The notes under the pieces are model-generated. The model saw nothing but the letters and a program-made list of their open reading frames with translations, did not search any database and was not told where the DNA came from. A DNA stretch of 64,000 nt, taken from Holophagales bacterium. GTDB lineage: Bacteria > Acidobacteriota > Thermoanaerobaculia > Multivoradales > Multivoraceae. Where the stretch lies: the NCBI GenBank assembly GCA_009837885.1, contig VXSP01000040.1, forward strand, positions 144,313 through 208,312. The letters run 5' to 3'. Made by a program: the position numbers and the translations under genes. Each line of letters opens with the position of its first letter. Within the stretch, counting starts at the first letter, position 1. Below are positions 10,467 through 19,692 of the stretch, one piece after another.

Positions 10467-11834
10467 TTACTTCACGTACACCGGATTCGAGTAGATCCAC
10501 GTCCGCCACTCGCCGTCGACTTCCAGCCAGCCTTCGACTCGGTAGACGCCGGGTTGGTCGAGAGTGTGAGTGAGGGATCGAGCTTCGGTGACGGCGATCT
10601 CCTCGCCGTTGCGGATGAGGCGGATGGTTGCGGGCAGGGGGAAGAGGGCCGTGAGCTCGGCCGGCTTACCGGCTTGGAGTGTCCATTCCTCGCCCATGAG
10701 AGCGGTCGGTCCTTCTCCTTCGGTGACGTAGAAGGAGAACCCCGTCGGGTCGGCGAGCCAGTCGTGGGCGACGTAGACGTGCCCGGCGGCGACGGCTGCG
10801 CGGATCGATGCTTCGTCTAGCGCCGGCGCGAGGATGTGGGTGGTCGAGTTCCGCATCGACACCCAATAGGGGTCGAGGTCGTAGCGGCCGATGAGGTCAC
10901 CGGGTTCGTGGCCGCGGACGAGTTCGGGGATCCGTGGCGCATCGGCGGTGGTCAGGACCCTCATCTCGTCCGGGTCGTCGACGATCGTGCCGACGCGGAC
11001 GGAGTCGTCGTCGACCTTGATCACGACGAAGACCTGGTTGTGGTGGCAGTCGTTCGCGTTGACTCCGACGATCCGGCGGCGGACGGTTTCCCGGTCCCAC
11101 TTGTCGAGGTAGAGCGCGGGGTAGTCGAACTGGGCGCCGAAGACCTCCTCGGGGTACAGCTCGACGGCGCGGGCCAAGGCCTTCGACTGGTCCGGATCGA
11201 CGATCCAGCTGACCAGAGCGCGCATTGAATCGCCGTCGTCGAGGGCGTCGGCGTGGCGATTGTAGATCTCCGTGCCGGTCAGGCCGTCCATCGGATGGTC
11301 GAGCCGCTCCTCGACATGGGAGAGGAAGGCCATGCCGGCACCGCGGTTCACCTGGCGTAGCAGGGTGCCGGCGTCGGCGCTCATGTGCTCGACGACCGAC
11401 TGCTCGGGGTGGATCAGGAAGCCGTGGGCCTCCGAGCCGGGGATGAACAGGACGCCGTCGCGGAGTCCGCGCCAACCGTCCATGAAGTCGCGCGGCGGCC
11501 GGTAGTGGTCGGAGAGGAAGACGACATCGACATCGACTCGCCCGGCGTCCCGGAGCAGCTCCTCAGGGGTGCCGCCGGTGTGATTCGAGTCGCCGGCGTG
11601 GGCGTGGAACACGCCGCGGTAGTCGTTGAGGCCGGGCAGCGCCGGCGGCGGTTCGACCGCCGCGCGCAGCCGTTCGACATCGGCGTGGGCCGCCGCCAGG
11701 CGCTCCGCGGACAGGCGCTCGAGCGTCGTCCAGCGTCGCGCCGGCGGTTCGCCCGGCGCTGGCTCCTGAGTCTGACTCCAGGCGGCCGCCGCGGCCAGCA
11801 GGCCGCAGACGCCAACCTGGAGCCGCAGCCTCAC
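10467..11834 (-). CDS. Secreted PHP-like metal-dependent phosphoesterase-type protein
   Basis: 455 aa from a GTG at 11834 that overlaps the stop of the upstream amidohydrolase (GTGA). The same frame is open much further upstream, but that part is the shadow of the amidohydrolase. A signal peptide (VCGLLAAAAAWS) is followed by a PHP-like domain: YRGVFHAHAGDSNHTGG, VVFLSDHYR, IPGSEAHGFLIHP and AFLSHVEE supply the clustered His/Asp/Glu metal ligands. A C-terminal beta domain of ~110 residues (PAELTALFPLPATIRLIRNGEEI) resembles those appended to secreted metallo-hydrolases. The substrate is unknown. It is translationally coupled to a TIM-barrel amidohydrolase. Confidence 0.75.
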   Translation of the reverse strand: MRLRLQVGVCGLLAAAAAWSQTQEPAPGEPPARRWTTLERLSAERLAAAHADVERLRAAVEPPPALPGLNDYRGVFHAHAGDSNHTGGTPEELLRDAGRVDVDVVFLSDHYRPPRDFMDGWRGLRDGVLFIPGSEAHGFLIHPEQSVVEHMSADAGTLLRQVNRGAGMAFLSHVEERLDHPMDGLTGTEIYNRHADALDDGDSMRALVSWIVDPDQSKALARAVELYPEEVFGAQFDYPALYLDKWDRETVRRRIVGVNANDCHHNQVFVVIKVDDDSVRVGTIVDDPDEMRVLTTADAPRIPELVRGHEPGDLIGRYDLDPYWVSMRNSTTHILAPALDEASIRAAVAAGHVYVAHDWLADPTGFSFYVTEGEGPTALMGEEWTLQAGKPAELTALFPLPATIRLIRNGEEIAVTEARSLTHTLDQPGVYRVEGWLEVDGEWRTWIYSNPVYVK

Positions 11835-12853
11835 AAGGAGTAGACCCTGGCGGCTGTCCGGTAGAACATCATGTCCTGCTCGTCGTCCGGGAATCCGGCG
11901 GCGATCTTCTTCAGCGCGTTGTAGAGCGCGTGGTAGGAGATCGAGAGCTTGTCCACCGGGAAGTTGCTCTCGAACATGCAGCGCTCCGGGCCGAAGCAAT
12001 CGATCGTGTGCAGGTAGTAGCGGCGGTGGCCGGCGACGAGCTCGTCCGAAGTCGCGGGGGTGGCGCGCTCGCTCCAGCCGAAACCGTTGTCGGGCATCGC
12101 CAGGCCGCCGATCTTGGCGACGACGTTGGGACACTCCGCGATCTCGGCGATGTCGTCCTTCCAGGCCTCGAAGATCTCCTCGCGCTTGTCCGCGTAGGGA
12201 CCGACGCCCAGCGGCGTGCCGAAGTGGTCGAGGATCATCGTCGTCCCGGGCACGGCTCGCGCCAGGTCGGCGAAGTCGCGGTTCTGGTGGTGGTAGTGCC
12301 AGGTGTCGAAGGTCAGGCCGCGCTGTCCCAGCACCGCCATGCCACGGCGGAAGTCGTCGCGGGCGTAGAGACCTTCGGGCGCCCGGCCGGCTATCCGCAG
12401 GGCTTCGGGATGCGGGTCGCGGGCGCCGGAGTGGCGGATCCCCCGGAACAGCCCGTTGCCGGCATCCTCGTGGGCGTCGAGCACTTCCGCCACGCCTTCG
12501 CCCAGGGTCAGGTTCGCGTGACTGACGATGCCGGAGATCGTCGCACCGTCCCCCTCGGCGGAGGCGGCGGCAGCCTCCGCCACGAACTCGGTCTCGCCCA
12601 CGCACCGCAGATGCTCGGGACCGTCCTCGCGGTAGCAGGCCCGGCACTCGACGAACACGGTCTTCTCGACATTGTGGCTCTGGCCGTCGGAACCGATTGC
12701 CTCCGTGTCGCCCCAGAGGTCCTCCAGCAGGTAGTCGCCGGTGGGGCGGCGCCAGAGGTGGTGATGCGGATCGACGATCCGGCGTGGCGGGTCGACCGTC
12801 TCTTCCTGGATCTGGGCGAGCCACTCGGGCGTGCCGGGAGCGGGTGCTGACAT
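11831..12853 (-). CDS. Amidohydrolase family 2 (TIM-barrel) protein
   Basis: 340 aa, ATG start. It shows the Amidohydro_2 signatures: RIVDPHHHLWRR near the N-terminus (the HxH-type metal site), a central TFDTWHYHHQN, MILDHFGTPLG, and RCMFESNFPVDK near the C-terminus. Family members hydrolyse or decarboxylate lactones and aromatic or acyl carboxylates, typically in the cytoplasm with one metal ion. No signal peptide is present. Its stop overlaps the GTG of the secreted PHP-like gene, so the two are co-translated. The specific substrate cannot be inferred. Confidence 0.85.
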   Translation of the reverse strand: MSAPAPGTPEWLAQIQEETVDPPRRIVDPHHHLWRRPTGDYLLEDLWGDTEAIGSDGQSHNVEKTVFVECRACYREDGPEHLRCVGETEFVAEAAAASAEGDGATISGIVSHANLTLGEGVAEVLDAHEDAGNGLFRGIRHSGARDPHPEALRIAGRAPEGLYARDDFRRGMAVLGQRGLTFDTWHYHHQNRDFADLARAVPGTTMILDHFGTPLGVGPYADKREEIFEAWKDDIAEIAECPNVVAKIGGLAMPDNGFGWSERATPATSDELVAGHRRYYLHTIDCFGPERCMFESNFPVDKLSISYHALYNALKKIAAGFPDDEQDMMFYRTAARVYSL

Positions 12854-12920
12854 GGCGCCTCCTGTGTCGTTTCGGGCGTTACCGTAGCAGCCGGCTCTGG
12901 CGCGGGAGAGCGAATCCGGA

Positions 12921-12970
12921 GGCCAGCGCTTCGCGCTGGATGCCGGCGAGGACGCCGGCGCACCCGGTTT
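12921..12970 (+). repeat. REP-like two-hairpin element, family 1, copy 1
   Basis: Two adjacent perfect hairpins: 12923-12929/12933-12939 (CCAGCGC..GCGCTGG) and 12942-12948/12953-12959 with loop AGGA. They are followed by GCACCCGGTTT. It lies between the amidohydrolase start and the DUF3500 stop. Other copies are at 29211, 39541 (reverse) and 54271. Confidence 0.8.
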
Positions 12971-12984
12971 CTTTCGCGCGGGCT

Positions 12985-14022
12985 CTAGTGCTTGTAGTCG
13001 CGGTGATGCTGGGCCAGCAGATCGCGGCCGAAATCGCCTTCGAAGTCGCGCCAGACGGTGTGGCTGTGGTTTGCGCGGTTCTGGACGTTGTCGTACTCGA
13101 TGACGAAGTCGGGCGCTTGGACCCGGTAGTAGTGGGGCGCGCCGGGCTCGGCCGGACCGATCCAGGCGAAGTGGATCGCGTCGCCGGCCGCCTCGACCTG
13201 GGCGCGGCGCTTCTCGGCCAGGTCCGGCGGCACGTTGCCGGCGTACTCCTCGATCAATGCGTCGAGGAGCTTCCGCTGGTCGGGCCGGAGCGCGCTCGCG
13301 AGCAGACCCTGAGCCTCTTCGGGCGTCACACGCGGCTGGTTCGACGTGAAGATGTCGCGGGGCGCTTCGTCGCCGATCACGGCCTGCTTGCGCTGGTCGT
13401 CGTCGAGGGAGTCGAGCAACGCCCGGGCGAGGTCCTCTTCGCGACCCAGGGCGCGCAGCCCCTCACGCGGGCCGCTCGGAACGCGGTGCGGATTGGCGCC
13501 CAGGAACAGGGGCGTGGAGGCGGTCGCCTCGCCGGCGACGACGGTGAAGTTGAGCGACACATGGTGCCCCTCGAAGCTCCAGCCCCAGTCGCCGTCTTCA
13601 CTCGGTTCGCCGAAGAACGTCACGTGGTAGCGGAGCGGATCCCGCATCGACGTGAAGCGGTTGGCGCCGGCCGCTTCCTCGAGCCTGCGCAGGACGGATT
13701 CCAGGCTCATCACGGTGGTCGTCTTGCCGTAGCCTGTGCGGCTGAGCGATGCGCTGAGCAGGGCGTGAAGCAGGTGGTGCTGCGCCGGGTCCATGTCCAG
13801 CATCGAGAGGCCCTTTCGCTCCTTCGGGATGAAGTGCCAGTCGACGCGTTCGGCGCCGTCGAAGTCGAGCATGACGGTCGCGCGCTGGTCGTCGCTCAGG
13901 GCGGCGAGCAGGTTGTTTGCCGCCGAGGCCATCGTGTCGGAAGTCTTGTCGTTGCCGGCGGCTCCCAGGAATCCGGCCGCGCCGGCGCAACTCAGGGCGA
14001 TCAACAGCATGCGTGCGGACAT
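12985..14022 (-). CDS. DUF3500 secreted protein
   Basis: 345 aa with an N-terminal signal peptide (LLIALSCAGAAGFLGAAG). The DUF3500 hallmarks are present: LSDDQRATVMLDFDGAERVDWHFIP near the start, SFEGHHVSLNFTV in the middle, FLGANPHRVPSGPREGLRALG, and a C-terminal RNANHSHTVWRDFEGDFG. The family is widespread in Acidobacteriota and Planctomycetota, is predicted to be exported and has no established function. It is a single gene, divergent from the DUF5916 gene at 14153; its start lies in a 130-bp shared upstream region. Confidence 0.85.
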   Translation of the reverse strand: MSARMLLIALSCAGAAGFLGAAGNDKTSDTMASAANNLLAALSDDQRATVMLDFDGAERVDWHFIPKERKGLSMLDMDPAQHHLLHALLSASLSRTGYGKTTTVMSLESVLRRLEEAAGANRFTSMRDPLRYHVTFFGEPSEDGDWGWSFEGHHVSLNFTVVAGEATASTPLFLGANPHRVPSGPREGLRALGREEDLARALLDSLDDDQRKQAVIGDEAPRDIFTSNQPRVTPEEAQGLLASALRPDQRKLLDALIEEYAGNVPPDLAEKRRAQVEAAGDAIHFAWIGPAEPGAPHYYRVQAPDFVIEYDNVQNRANHSHTVWRDFEGDFGRDLLAQHHRDYKH

Positions 14023-14152
14023 CGTATGTCTCCCGCGGTTTCTCGGCGCCGGCGGCGTTGGCCGGGCTCGCTCGTTGCCGGTTCGGACATTCCAGCGTAT
14101 CGCGCATCGGAGCGTGCGCGCCGGCCGGGAAACTCGCGGCTAGTATCGCCCG

Positions 14153-16375
14153 ATGGTCGGGCCGAGCAGACGCGGGGCAGTCTTGTGCGGTGCCGTTCTC
14201 GCGCTGCTGGCTTCCTCCCCGATCGCCGCCCAGGACCGGCCGTCCGTCACGGCGCTCCAGATCGAGCAACCGGTCCGGGTCGACGGCGAACTGACGGACT
14301 CCGCCTGGCTCGAGGCCGAGTGGGCGGGCGACTTCACGCAGCGCGATCCGAGTCCCGGCGCGCCGTCGACGGAAACGACGGAGTTCGCGGTCGCCTACAC
14401 GCCGGACACCCTGTTCGTCGCGGTGCGTGCCAACGACCGCGAACCGGAGCGGATCGTGGCGAAGGAGATGGAAAGGGACAGCGACCTGTTCCAGGACGAT
14501 TCGATCCTGTTGATGCTGGACACGTTCCACGACCTTCGCAACGGCTACGTCCTGGTCACGAACCCGAACGGCGCCCGCGGCGACGCGCTGATCACCGACG
14601 AGGGCCGCGACGTGAACTGGGCGTGGGACGGCGTATGGCGGGTCTCGGCCCGTCGGACGGCGGCGGGCTGGGTGGCGGAGATCGCGATTCCGGTCTCCAC
14701 CCTTCGGTTCGATCCCCAGGTCGAGAAGTGGGGCCTCAACGTCCAGCGGATCATCCGTCGGCGCAATGAGGAGACTCACTGGGCGGCGCTGCCTCTCGAA
14801 GCCAGCGCCGAGGATCTCAACCAGCAGGGGAAGATCGCGGTGTATCGCGTCTCCCTGGCCGGCGATCTGGTCGGTCTTCGAGGGCTGCGGCCCTCGCGTC
14901 AGTTCGACGTGAAGCCCTATGTCATCGGCGGCCGCACCGAGGACCCGGCTCTTGGCAGCGCCGACGACTCGGATGGAGGCATCGACCTGAAGTGGGGCCT
15001 GACGCGTTCGATGGTCCTGGACCTGAGCTGGAACACGGACTTCGCCGAAACGGAAGTCGACGATCAGCAGGTGAACCTGACCCGCTTCTCCCTGTTCTTT
15101 CCGGAGAAGCGTGATTTCTTCCTCGAGAACGCGGGCGTGTTCGACTTCGGGCCCAGGCCCAAGGTGCCGTGGGAGAGCGCGCTGATGAGGCCGTTCTTCT
15201 CCCGCCGCATCGGCCTCGACCAGGGTCGCACGGTTCCGCTCGAGGTTGGCGCCAGACTCACCGGCCGCGCCGGGGGCTGGAACGTCGGAGCTCTCGGTGC
15301 GCGGACCGGAGAGCTCCTCGATGACGGCGGTGGCGTGCTGGTTCCCGAGACGACCTACGGCGTGACCCGAGTCACCCGGAACATCGGCGACCGTTCAACG
15401 GTCGGCGGCATTTTCACGGAGAGGAGCCGCGCGGGGTTCGAGAGTGAACGGCTCTACGGACTCGATGTCGACTTCAAGCCGACTCAACGCCTCGAGTTCT
15501 CCGGGTTCTGGGCAGTGAGCGATCGGGGACTCCCGGATTCCGAGCAGGAGGCCAACTCGACGCGCGGGGCCGGGTTCATCTACCAGGGACCGGAGCTCAG
15601 TCTGACGGGGGACTACGTCGAGGTCGAGCCGGACTACGAGCCGGCGGTCGGGTTCCTGCAGCGTCGCGACTTCCGGATGATCAATCCACGTCTCGAGTGG
15701 CGGCCGAGGATCGAGAGGGCCGGGCTCCTCAGTTGGTGGTCCGATCTGAGCTACGAGCGCTTCGAACGGAGCAGCGACGGCCGGCTCGAGAGCGAGACGG
15801 TCGGAATCTCGCCCCTTGGTTTTCAGACCCTGAGCGGCGAGTTCCTCTGGGGCGGCGTCAGGAGGACGAAGGAACAGTTGTTCGTCCCGTTCGAGATCTC
15901 GCCCGGGATCGTGGTGCAGCCGGGGCTCTACGAGAACGACGGCTTCGCCGGCGGGTTCTCGACGAGCGGCAGACGGGCCGTCTGGTTCGACAACATCACC
16001 TTCGGCGGCGGCTTCTTCGACGGCAACTGGCTGAGAACGAACTCCGGGTTGACCTTCCGTTTGTCCCGGTTCATACGCGCCTCGACGCAGTGGACCTACG
16101 CGGACGTCAAACTCCAGGCCGGCAGCTTCAGCTTCGACCAGTTCCGCCAGAGGATCGACGTTTCGCTCAGCCCGAACATCCGGCTCAACCTGCTGGCCCA
16201 GTACAACACGTCCGACGAACTGCTCGGCGTCAACGCGCGCTTCCACTGGATCTACCGGCCGGGATCGGACCTCTTTGTCGTCTACAACGAGAACTGGACA
16301 GCGGAGACGATCAGCCGCCGTGAGCCGCTGGGCCGGCAGTTGATCGTCAAGGTGAACTACCTGCTGCAGCGCTAA
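14153..16375 (+). CDS. DUF5916 outer-membrane-type protein with family-9 carbohydrate-binding-like domain
   Basis: 740 aa with signal peptide. Residues ~40-230 match the CBM9-like fold (VDGELTDSAWLEAEW, FAVAYTPDTLFVAVRAND, FQDDSILLMLDTFHDLRNGY, TLRFDPQVEKWGLNVQR). The remainder is the DUF5916 beta-barrel-like region (NTDFAETEVDDQQVNLTRF, FFPEKRDFFLENAGVFDFG, FHWIYRPGSDLFVVYNENW). The C-terminus VNYLLQR is compatible with outer-membrane insertion. Function is unestablished; the family is common beside TonB receptors in Acidobacteriota and Bacteroidota. It is a diverged relative of the tandem pair at 33121-37643, and its last codons almost abut the convergent VWFA gene. Confidence 0.85.
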   Translation: MVGPSRRGAVLCGAVLALLASSPIAAQDRPSVTALQIEQPVRVDGELTDSAWLEAEWAGDFTQRDPSPGAPSTETTEFAVAYTPDTLFVAVRANDREPERIVAKEMERDSDLFQDDSILLMLDTFHDLRNGYVLVTNPNGARGDALITDEGRDVNWAWDGVWRVSARRTAAGWVAEIAIPVSTLRFDPQVEKWGLNVQRIIRRRNEETHWAALPLEASAEDLNQQGKIAVYRVSLAGDLVGLRGLRPSRQFDVKPYVIGGRTEDPALGSADDSDGGIDLKWGLTRSMVLDLSWNTDFAETEVDDQQVNLTRFSLFFPEKRDFFLENAGVFDFGPRPKVPWESALMRPFFSRRIGLDQGRTVPLEVGARLTGRAGGWNVGALGARTGELLDDGGGVLVPETTYGVTRVTRNIGDRSTVGGIFTERSRAGFESERLYGLDVDFKPTQRLEFSGFWAVSDRGLPDSEQEANSTRGAGFIYQGPELSLTGDYVEVEPDYEPAVGFLQRRDFRMINPRLEWRPRIERAGLLSWWSDLSYERFERSSDGRLESETVGISPLGFQTLSGEFLWGGVRRTKEQLFVPFEISPGIVVQPGLYENDGFAGGFSTSGRRAVWFDNITFGGGFFDGNWLRTNSGLTFRLSRFIRASTQWTYADVKLQAGSFSFDQFRQRIDVSLSPNIRLNLLAQYNTSDELLGVNARFHWIYRPGSDLFVVYNENWTAETISRREPLGRQLIVKVNYLLQR

Positions 16376-16376
16376 C

Positions 16377-18269
16377 TCAAGCGACGCTCGGGTCCGCCTG
16401 GACCGCCAGTTCCCGGACCACGAAGGACGAGCGCCCGCTGTTCTTCTCCCAGATGCCGACCGCCAGCCGGTAGGAGCCGGGCGGCAGCAGCACTTCGCTG
16501 CGGACCGCGATGTACTGGCCTGCCGCCTGCTCGAGTTCGGCGACCGGCACGTTCAGTTCGAAGTCGAAGTGCTGGGGCGGCATTCGGCTGCCGTCTTCGC
16601 GCTGGACCTGGACCACGACGCGGAAGAAGCCGCTGGCGACCGGGTTGCGGGTCGCCCGCGTGGGCGCGAGTTCGAGGTCGCCGATCGGCAGGCTGGCTCT
16701 GACCTCCAGCGGTGTCTGCCTGGGCTGGGCCGGCCGTTCGCGCGACGCGGACCTCCTGACCTGGACCTCCATGCCGTGGTTGTTCTCCTCCCAGCCGAAC
16801 AGCAGCGTTCCCCAGGCTCGGCTGGCGAGGTTCTGCTGGATCGTCACCGGCGCGTAGCTCGCCCGGTAGCGGAGCGAGCCTTTCCGGGCGCGAGGCCGCT
16901 GCCGCAGCCGGAGCGTGATCTCGCGAATGCCGGAGTCGCCCATCGAGTCGGGCGGCGTGAAAGAGAGCGAGTAGTAGGTCGAGATGTCGGTGCGGGTCGA
17001 CTGCAGGAACTCGGCGACACCGGTATCGGAGACGAAGGAGAGGCCGCCGGTCAGGCCGGCCAGACTGTTCAGGCCCGTCCGCACGTTCGACAGCTCGACG
17101 ATCGAGCCGCGGTCCTTGGCGCTCTCGCCGAGCTCGCTGATCGCCGGGTCGATGACCGGCGGCTTGAGTGGGTAGAACGTGACCCGGTGGGTGTTCGCGA
17201 GTGCCGCCAGTTGATCGAAGGCGTCCGCGCAGCTCAGCTCGGCGGCCATGGTCTGGAAGGCGAAGGCGCCGCCGTCGTCGACCTGGACGATGTTCGTCGC
17301 CATGCCCATGCGGTCGGCCCGGTCGACGCCGAAGGGTCGATGATTGCGGTCGTTCAGGTCCAGCGAGCCGGGCGCGCTGATCATTTCGTCGCCTTCGAGC
17401 TGCCTGGAAGCGCCCGCCAGACGGTCGTACATCGTCTTGGCGGCGCTGTCGAGTGGGTGGCGGGGCAGGCCGTCGCTCACGAACAGGATCGCCTTGCGGC
17501 CGGGAACGAAGGCCAGCGCTTCGACCAGGGAGCGCACCGCGCTGACGGTCAGCAGCGTGTCCTGCCGCAGGGCCTGGCCGAAGCTCCGGAGGTTGGCCTC
17601 CACGCTGGCGAGGGAGGCCTCGCCGAGACGGTAGCGGCTACCCCTCGCCGCCATCATCCGCAGCGTCTCCCTCATGGCCAGGGAAGCGGAGCGCTGCTGG
17701 GTGCGCAGGGTCGTCGTCGGGATGTCCCGGTCCATCGCGGCTTCGATCGTCGTCCGCACCGCAGCGCGGTCACGGGTCGGCGACAGCAGCGGTTCGAGAC
17801 GCTCACCGAACGCGGCGGCCGCTACCCAGGTCGGGTTGGCGGCGATCTCCTGGTCGAGGGCCTCCGCGATCTCGGCCAGGGCCGCGTCGCGGTGCTTCCG
17901 CTGCAGGTGGCGCTCGTCGATGAACAGGAGAATCGTCAGTCGCCCGGTGACGGTGGTGCGGAGGTCCTGGCCCGCGGCGACGCTGAGTATCTCGACCGCT
18001 TCGTTCTCGACCTTGAGTTCGAAGTCGTCCTTGGTCAGGCCGGTCACCGGCCGGTCGGAGGAGTCGGTGACGACGGCGTCGAGGCTGATCAGCCGGACGT
18101 CGATCGACTCGCGGAGGACGATGTCCTCTCGAATCGGATGCTGCCGCGGTGCACGGTCCTGCGCCTGGGTCCCCGCCGGGACCGCGAAGTGGGACGCGGC
18201 CGTGAGCGCCATGGCGGCGGTAGCGACCAGAAGCCTTGGCGGCCGGCGGTGGCATGCGGAACCGGTCAA
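16377..18269 (-). CDS. VWFA-related acidobacterial-type secreted protein
   Basis: 630 aa if translation begins at the TTG at 18269, which gives a convincing signal peptide (RRPPRLLVATAAMALTAA); an internal ATG at 18212 would truncate it. The segment RLISLDAVVTDSSDRPVTGLTKDDFEL followed by a von Willebrand A-like domain (TILLFIDERHLQ, ILFVSDGLPRHP) is the arrangement of the VWFA-related domain proteins expanded in Acidobacteriota. The C-terminal third is beta-rich. The first strand ends in DERHL rather than a clean MIDAS DxSxS, so metal binding may be lost. Function is unknown; export to the periplasm or surface is likely. Confidence 0.8.
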   Translation of the reverse strand: MTGSACHRRPPRLLVATAAMALTAASHFAVPAGTQAQDRAPRQHPIREDIVLRESIDVRLISLDAVVTDSSDRPVTGLTKDDFELKVENEAVEILSVAAGQDLRTTVTGRLTILLFIDERHLQRKHRDAALAEIAEALDQEIAANPTWVAAAAFGERLEPLLSPTRDRAAVRTTIEAAMDRDIPTTTLRTQQRSASLAMRETLRMMAARGSRYRLGEASLASVEANLRSFGQALRQDTLLTVSAVRSLVEALAFVPGRKAILFVSDGLPRHPLDSAAKTMYDRLAGASRQLEGDEMISAPGSLDLNDRNHRPFGVDRADRMGMATNIVQVDDGGAFAFQTMAAELSCADAFDQLAALANTHRVTFYPLKPPVIDPAISELGESAKDRGSIVELSNVRTGLNSLAGLTGGLSFVSDTGVAEFLQSTRTDISTYYSLSFTPPDSMGDSGIREITLRLRQRPRARKGSLRYRASYAPVTIQQNLASRAWGTLLFGWEENNHGMEVQVRRSASRERPAQPRQTPLEVRASLPIGDLELAPTRATRNPVASGFFRVVVQVQREDGSRMPPQHFDFELNVPVAELEQAAGQYIAVRSEVLLPPGSYRLAVGIWEKNSGRSSFVVRELAVQADPSVA

Positions 18270-18379
18270 CGGACAACCATGTTAGCGCCAGCGCCGAGTC
18301 GCGGCTGAACGCGGCGAGCAGGCTGCTATTCTCGCCGTTCGCGACCAGAGCAGGCCCTCATCGGAGGAGGCGGATTGTG

Positions 18380-19246
18380 ATGAAGCGGAGTCTCACGGAA
18401 CGAGCGGTGTTGACCCAGCTTGCGGCGTGGCTGCTTGCGGCATTGGTGCTCGCGGCGGCGCCCGTGGCGGCGCAGGACACCGACTACAGGGCGCCGCGCA
18501 CCCACGACGACCGGCCGGATCTCAACGGGATCTGGCAGGCGTTGGGCGCGGCCCACTGGGACATCGAACCGCACGCCGCGCGCCACGGCCCGGTGGTCGA
18601 GATGGCGGCGCTGGGCGCGATACCGGGCGGTCTCGGGATCGTCGAAGGCGGCAGGATCCCGTACCTGCCGGAAGCCCTGGAGAAGCGCAATCAGAACCGT
18701 GAAAGCTGGCTGGCGCTCGATCCGGCGGTCAAGTGCTACATGCCGGGCATCCCTCGCGCCAACTACATGCCCTTCCCGTTTCAGATCGTCCAGACCCCCG
18801 AGCATGTGCTGATCGCCTACGAGTTCGCCAGCGCCAGCCGCGTGGTCTACATGGACCGGGAGGGCTTCGAGGCCCCGTTCGACACCTGGATGGGACACTC
18901 GATCGGGCGCTGGGAAGGGGAGACTCTGGTGGTCGACGTGACGAGCCAGGTGCCCGATACCTGGCTCGACTCAAGCGGCAATCACCACACGGACGCGATC
19001 CACGTCGAGGAGCGCTGGACCGCGACGAGCCCCTATCACCTCCAGTACGAGGCGACGATCACGGACGAGAACGTCTACAGCCAGCCGTGGAAGATCAGCC
19101 TGCCGCTCTACCGCCGGGTTGATCCGAACATGCAGCTACTCGAGTTCAAGTGCGTCGAGTTCGCCGAGGAGCTGATGTACGGCCACCTGCGCAAGGGCGC
19201 GGACTCGGGTCCCCGAACGGCACCCAGCAGAGGAGAACAGCGATGA
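18380..19246 (+). CDS. Secreted 'DLNGIW' protein of unknown function
   Basis: 288 aa, ATG with a GGAGGAGG ribosome-binding site; the frame is open upstream but has no better start. Signal peptide LLAALVLAAAPVAAQ. Motifs: RPDLNGIWQAL, MPGIPRANYMPFPFQIVQTP, HVLIAYEF, SIGRWEGETLVVDVT and a terminal C-V-E-F-AEELMYG stretch. These recur in a large family of exported proteins in Acidobacteriota and Proteobacteria with no assigned function. It overlaps the DUF6152 gene by 4 nt, and the two families often travel together. Related but distinct proteins are encoded at 19693 and 54308. Confidence 0.8.
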   Translation: MKRSLTERAVLTQLAAWLLAALVLAAAPVAAQDTDYRAPRTHDDRPDLNGIWQALGAAHWDIEPHAARHGPVVEMAALGAIPGGLGIVEGGRIPYLPEALEKRNQNRESWLALDPAVKCYMPGIPRANYMPFPFQIVQTPEHVLIAYEFASASRVVYMDREGFEAPFDTWMGHSIGRWEGETLVVDVTSQVPDTWLDSSGNHHTDAIHVEERWTATSPYHLQYEATITDENVYSQPWKISLPLYRRVDPNMQLLEFKCVEFAEELMYGHLRKGADSGPRTAPSRGEQR

Positions 19247-19668
19247 AGTTCCAGCGAATCGTCTTACTGGCAGCAGGCCTCGCCCTGGTGCTCGCCATCC
19301 CGCTCGCCGCTCATCACGCCTTCTCGGCCGAGTTCGACGCCGATCGGCCGCTCCAGCTTCGCGGCAAGGTGACGAAGATGGAGTGGATCAACCCCCACGC
19401 CTGGATTCACCTGGAGGTGATGAACGACGACGGCTCGTCGACCGTCTGGATGGTTGAAGGTGGTACGCCAAACACGCTCGCCCGGCGTGGTTTCACGAAG
19501 AAGTCGCTCCTGCCCGGGACCGAGATCGTCGTCGACGGCTACCAGGCGAAGGACGGCTCGAACAAGGCGAACGGCCGCGACCTGACCTTCCCGGACGGCC
19601 GCAAGCTGTTCATGGGTTCCTCAGGCACGGGCGCGCCGCGCGACGGCCGGGATCCGACCGAGCAGTAA
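19243..19668 (+). CDS. DUF6152 family secreted protein
   Basis: 141 aa, ATG overlapping the previous stop (ATGA), preceded by AGAGGAGAA. Signal peptide, then the family's signature start HHAFSAEFDADRPLQLRGKV, WINPHAWIHLEV, and VEGGTPNTLARRGF. DUF6152 proteins are small OB/beta-barrel-like exported proteins, often annotated only by the HHAF motif. The His-rich start could bind metal, but no function is established. It is translationally coupled to the 'DLNGIW' protein upstream, suggesting a joint role. Confidence 0.85.
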   Translation: MKFQRIVLLAAGLALVLAIPLAAHHAFSAEFDADRPLQLRGKVTKMEWINPHAWIHLEVMNDDGSSTVWMVEGGTPNTLARRGFTKKSLLPGTEIVVDGYQAKDGSNKANGRDLTFPDGRKLFMGSSGTGAPRDGRDPTEQ

Positions 19669-19692
19669 GGGAAGCAGCTCTCCGCGCGGGAG

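Noticed and set aside
11835..12824. N-terminal extension of the PHP-like gene's frame across the amidohydrolase gene
   Set aside because: Arg/Pro-rich shadow of a clear Amidohydro_2 gene; the GTG at 11834 gives a signal peptide and a GTGA overlap.
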